DNA of 64,000 bases, from contig OZ038440.1 of NCBI GenBank assembly GCA_964036275.1, positions 1,922,001 through 1,986,000 of the forward strand, read 5' to 3'. A model generated the notes under the pieces. That model was not told the origin of the DNA. It searched no databases and saw nothing but the letters and a program-made list of their open reading frames with translations. Source of the DNA: Litoditis marina. Taxonomy: Eukaryota; Nematoda; Chromadorea; Rhabditida; Rhabditidae. The position numbers and the translations under genes are program-made. Positions within the stretch are counted from its first letter, which is position 1. Each line of letters begins with the position of its first letter. This document shows, in pieces, positions 63,708-64,000 of the stretch.

Positions 63708-64000
63708 TACGTAGATCACGATTGATTTTTTGAATATATTCTCGACATAAATAGAGTTTTCGCATTCAATTACTGTAGTTGAATTCTTTATTGACAATTT
63801 TACACGAATGAAATAAATATAAACGTTAGAGCGTAAAATTATGATTCGTTACGCCACCGATTAGTACCAAAGCATAAAACCAGCAAAACATCATGCCACT
63901 GTGATGTGATCCCAAATGTCACAATGGATAGCTGATGATTAATTTCTCGAATACTCTGAGTTTGGTTCGGAAATGCAGTTTATTCATTATACTTGCAGCC
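63708..64000 (+). other. Intron or 3' flank, nothing seen
   Basis: AT-rich sequence after the last recognised donor, with no exon or repeat identified. Confidence 0.4.

Overview
This window is animal nuclear DNA, about 38-40% GC by eye, with split genes, GT-AG introns, a strong TTTCAG-type 3' splice consensus and a heavy load of small transposons. A single-domain tau-tubulin-kinase-like (TTBK, CK1 superfamily) gene of the kind nematodes carry in large numbers, the nematode-style splice acceptors, and acceptor-like sites just upstream of several start codons all point to a nematode. The species and clade cannot be fixed from sequence alone. Many of the open frames longer than 60 codons are intron read-through or antisense shadows, so genes were rebuilt exon by exon by following splice phase and homology.

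Region 1 (1-31893) is a compact row of conserved housekeeping genes. GBA2 (3' part, + strand) runs convergently into BCS1L (- strand), which is divergent from LYRM4/ISD11 (+). Then come MAT1, the CDK-activating-kinase assembly factor (+), and TNPO3/transportin-3 (+, 26 exons, 16 kb). BCS1L and LYRM4 share a 685-bp divergent promoter interval and both act in mitochondrial iron-sulfur protein biogenesis: LYRM4 supports cysteine desulfurase, and BCS1 inserts the Rieske protein into complex III. TNPO3 intron 12 is 6.8 kb and holds a mini LTR element, a gag fragment and a roughly 34-copy 68-bp minisatellite.

Region 2 (32-38.3 kb) is a non-LTR retrotransposon (- strand, ORF1 plus a frameshifted ORF2) and gene-poor DNA. 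Region 3 (38.3-43.8 kb) is the TTBK-like kinase gene, whose introns are packed with at least eleven small inverted-repeat or tRNA-like elements. Region 4 (44.2-46.6 kb) is a 25-bp satellite interrupted by a 1.2-kb inverted-repeat element.

Region 5 (46.9-58.5 kb) is a roughly 7.3-kb-spaced tandem segmental duplication. Each unit carries a - strand gene for a secreted cysteine-rich protein (A1, A2; identical exon lengths 51/125/158/227) and a + strand gene (B2 open, B1 pseudogenised). The spacer between units holds fragments with RRM-like and zinc-ligand-like sequence. Region 6 (58.9-63.7 kb) is a gene made of repeated RRM exon modules, followed by exons with an RNF216/TRIAD3-type RING2 end. 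If these are one gene, the domain combination is unusual and is the most interesting coding feature here; the A/B secreted family and the tRNA-containing TA-flanked elements come next.
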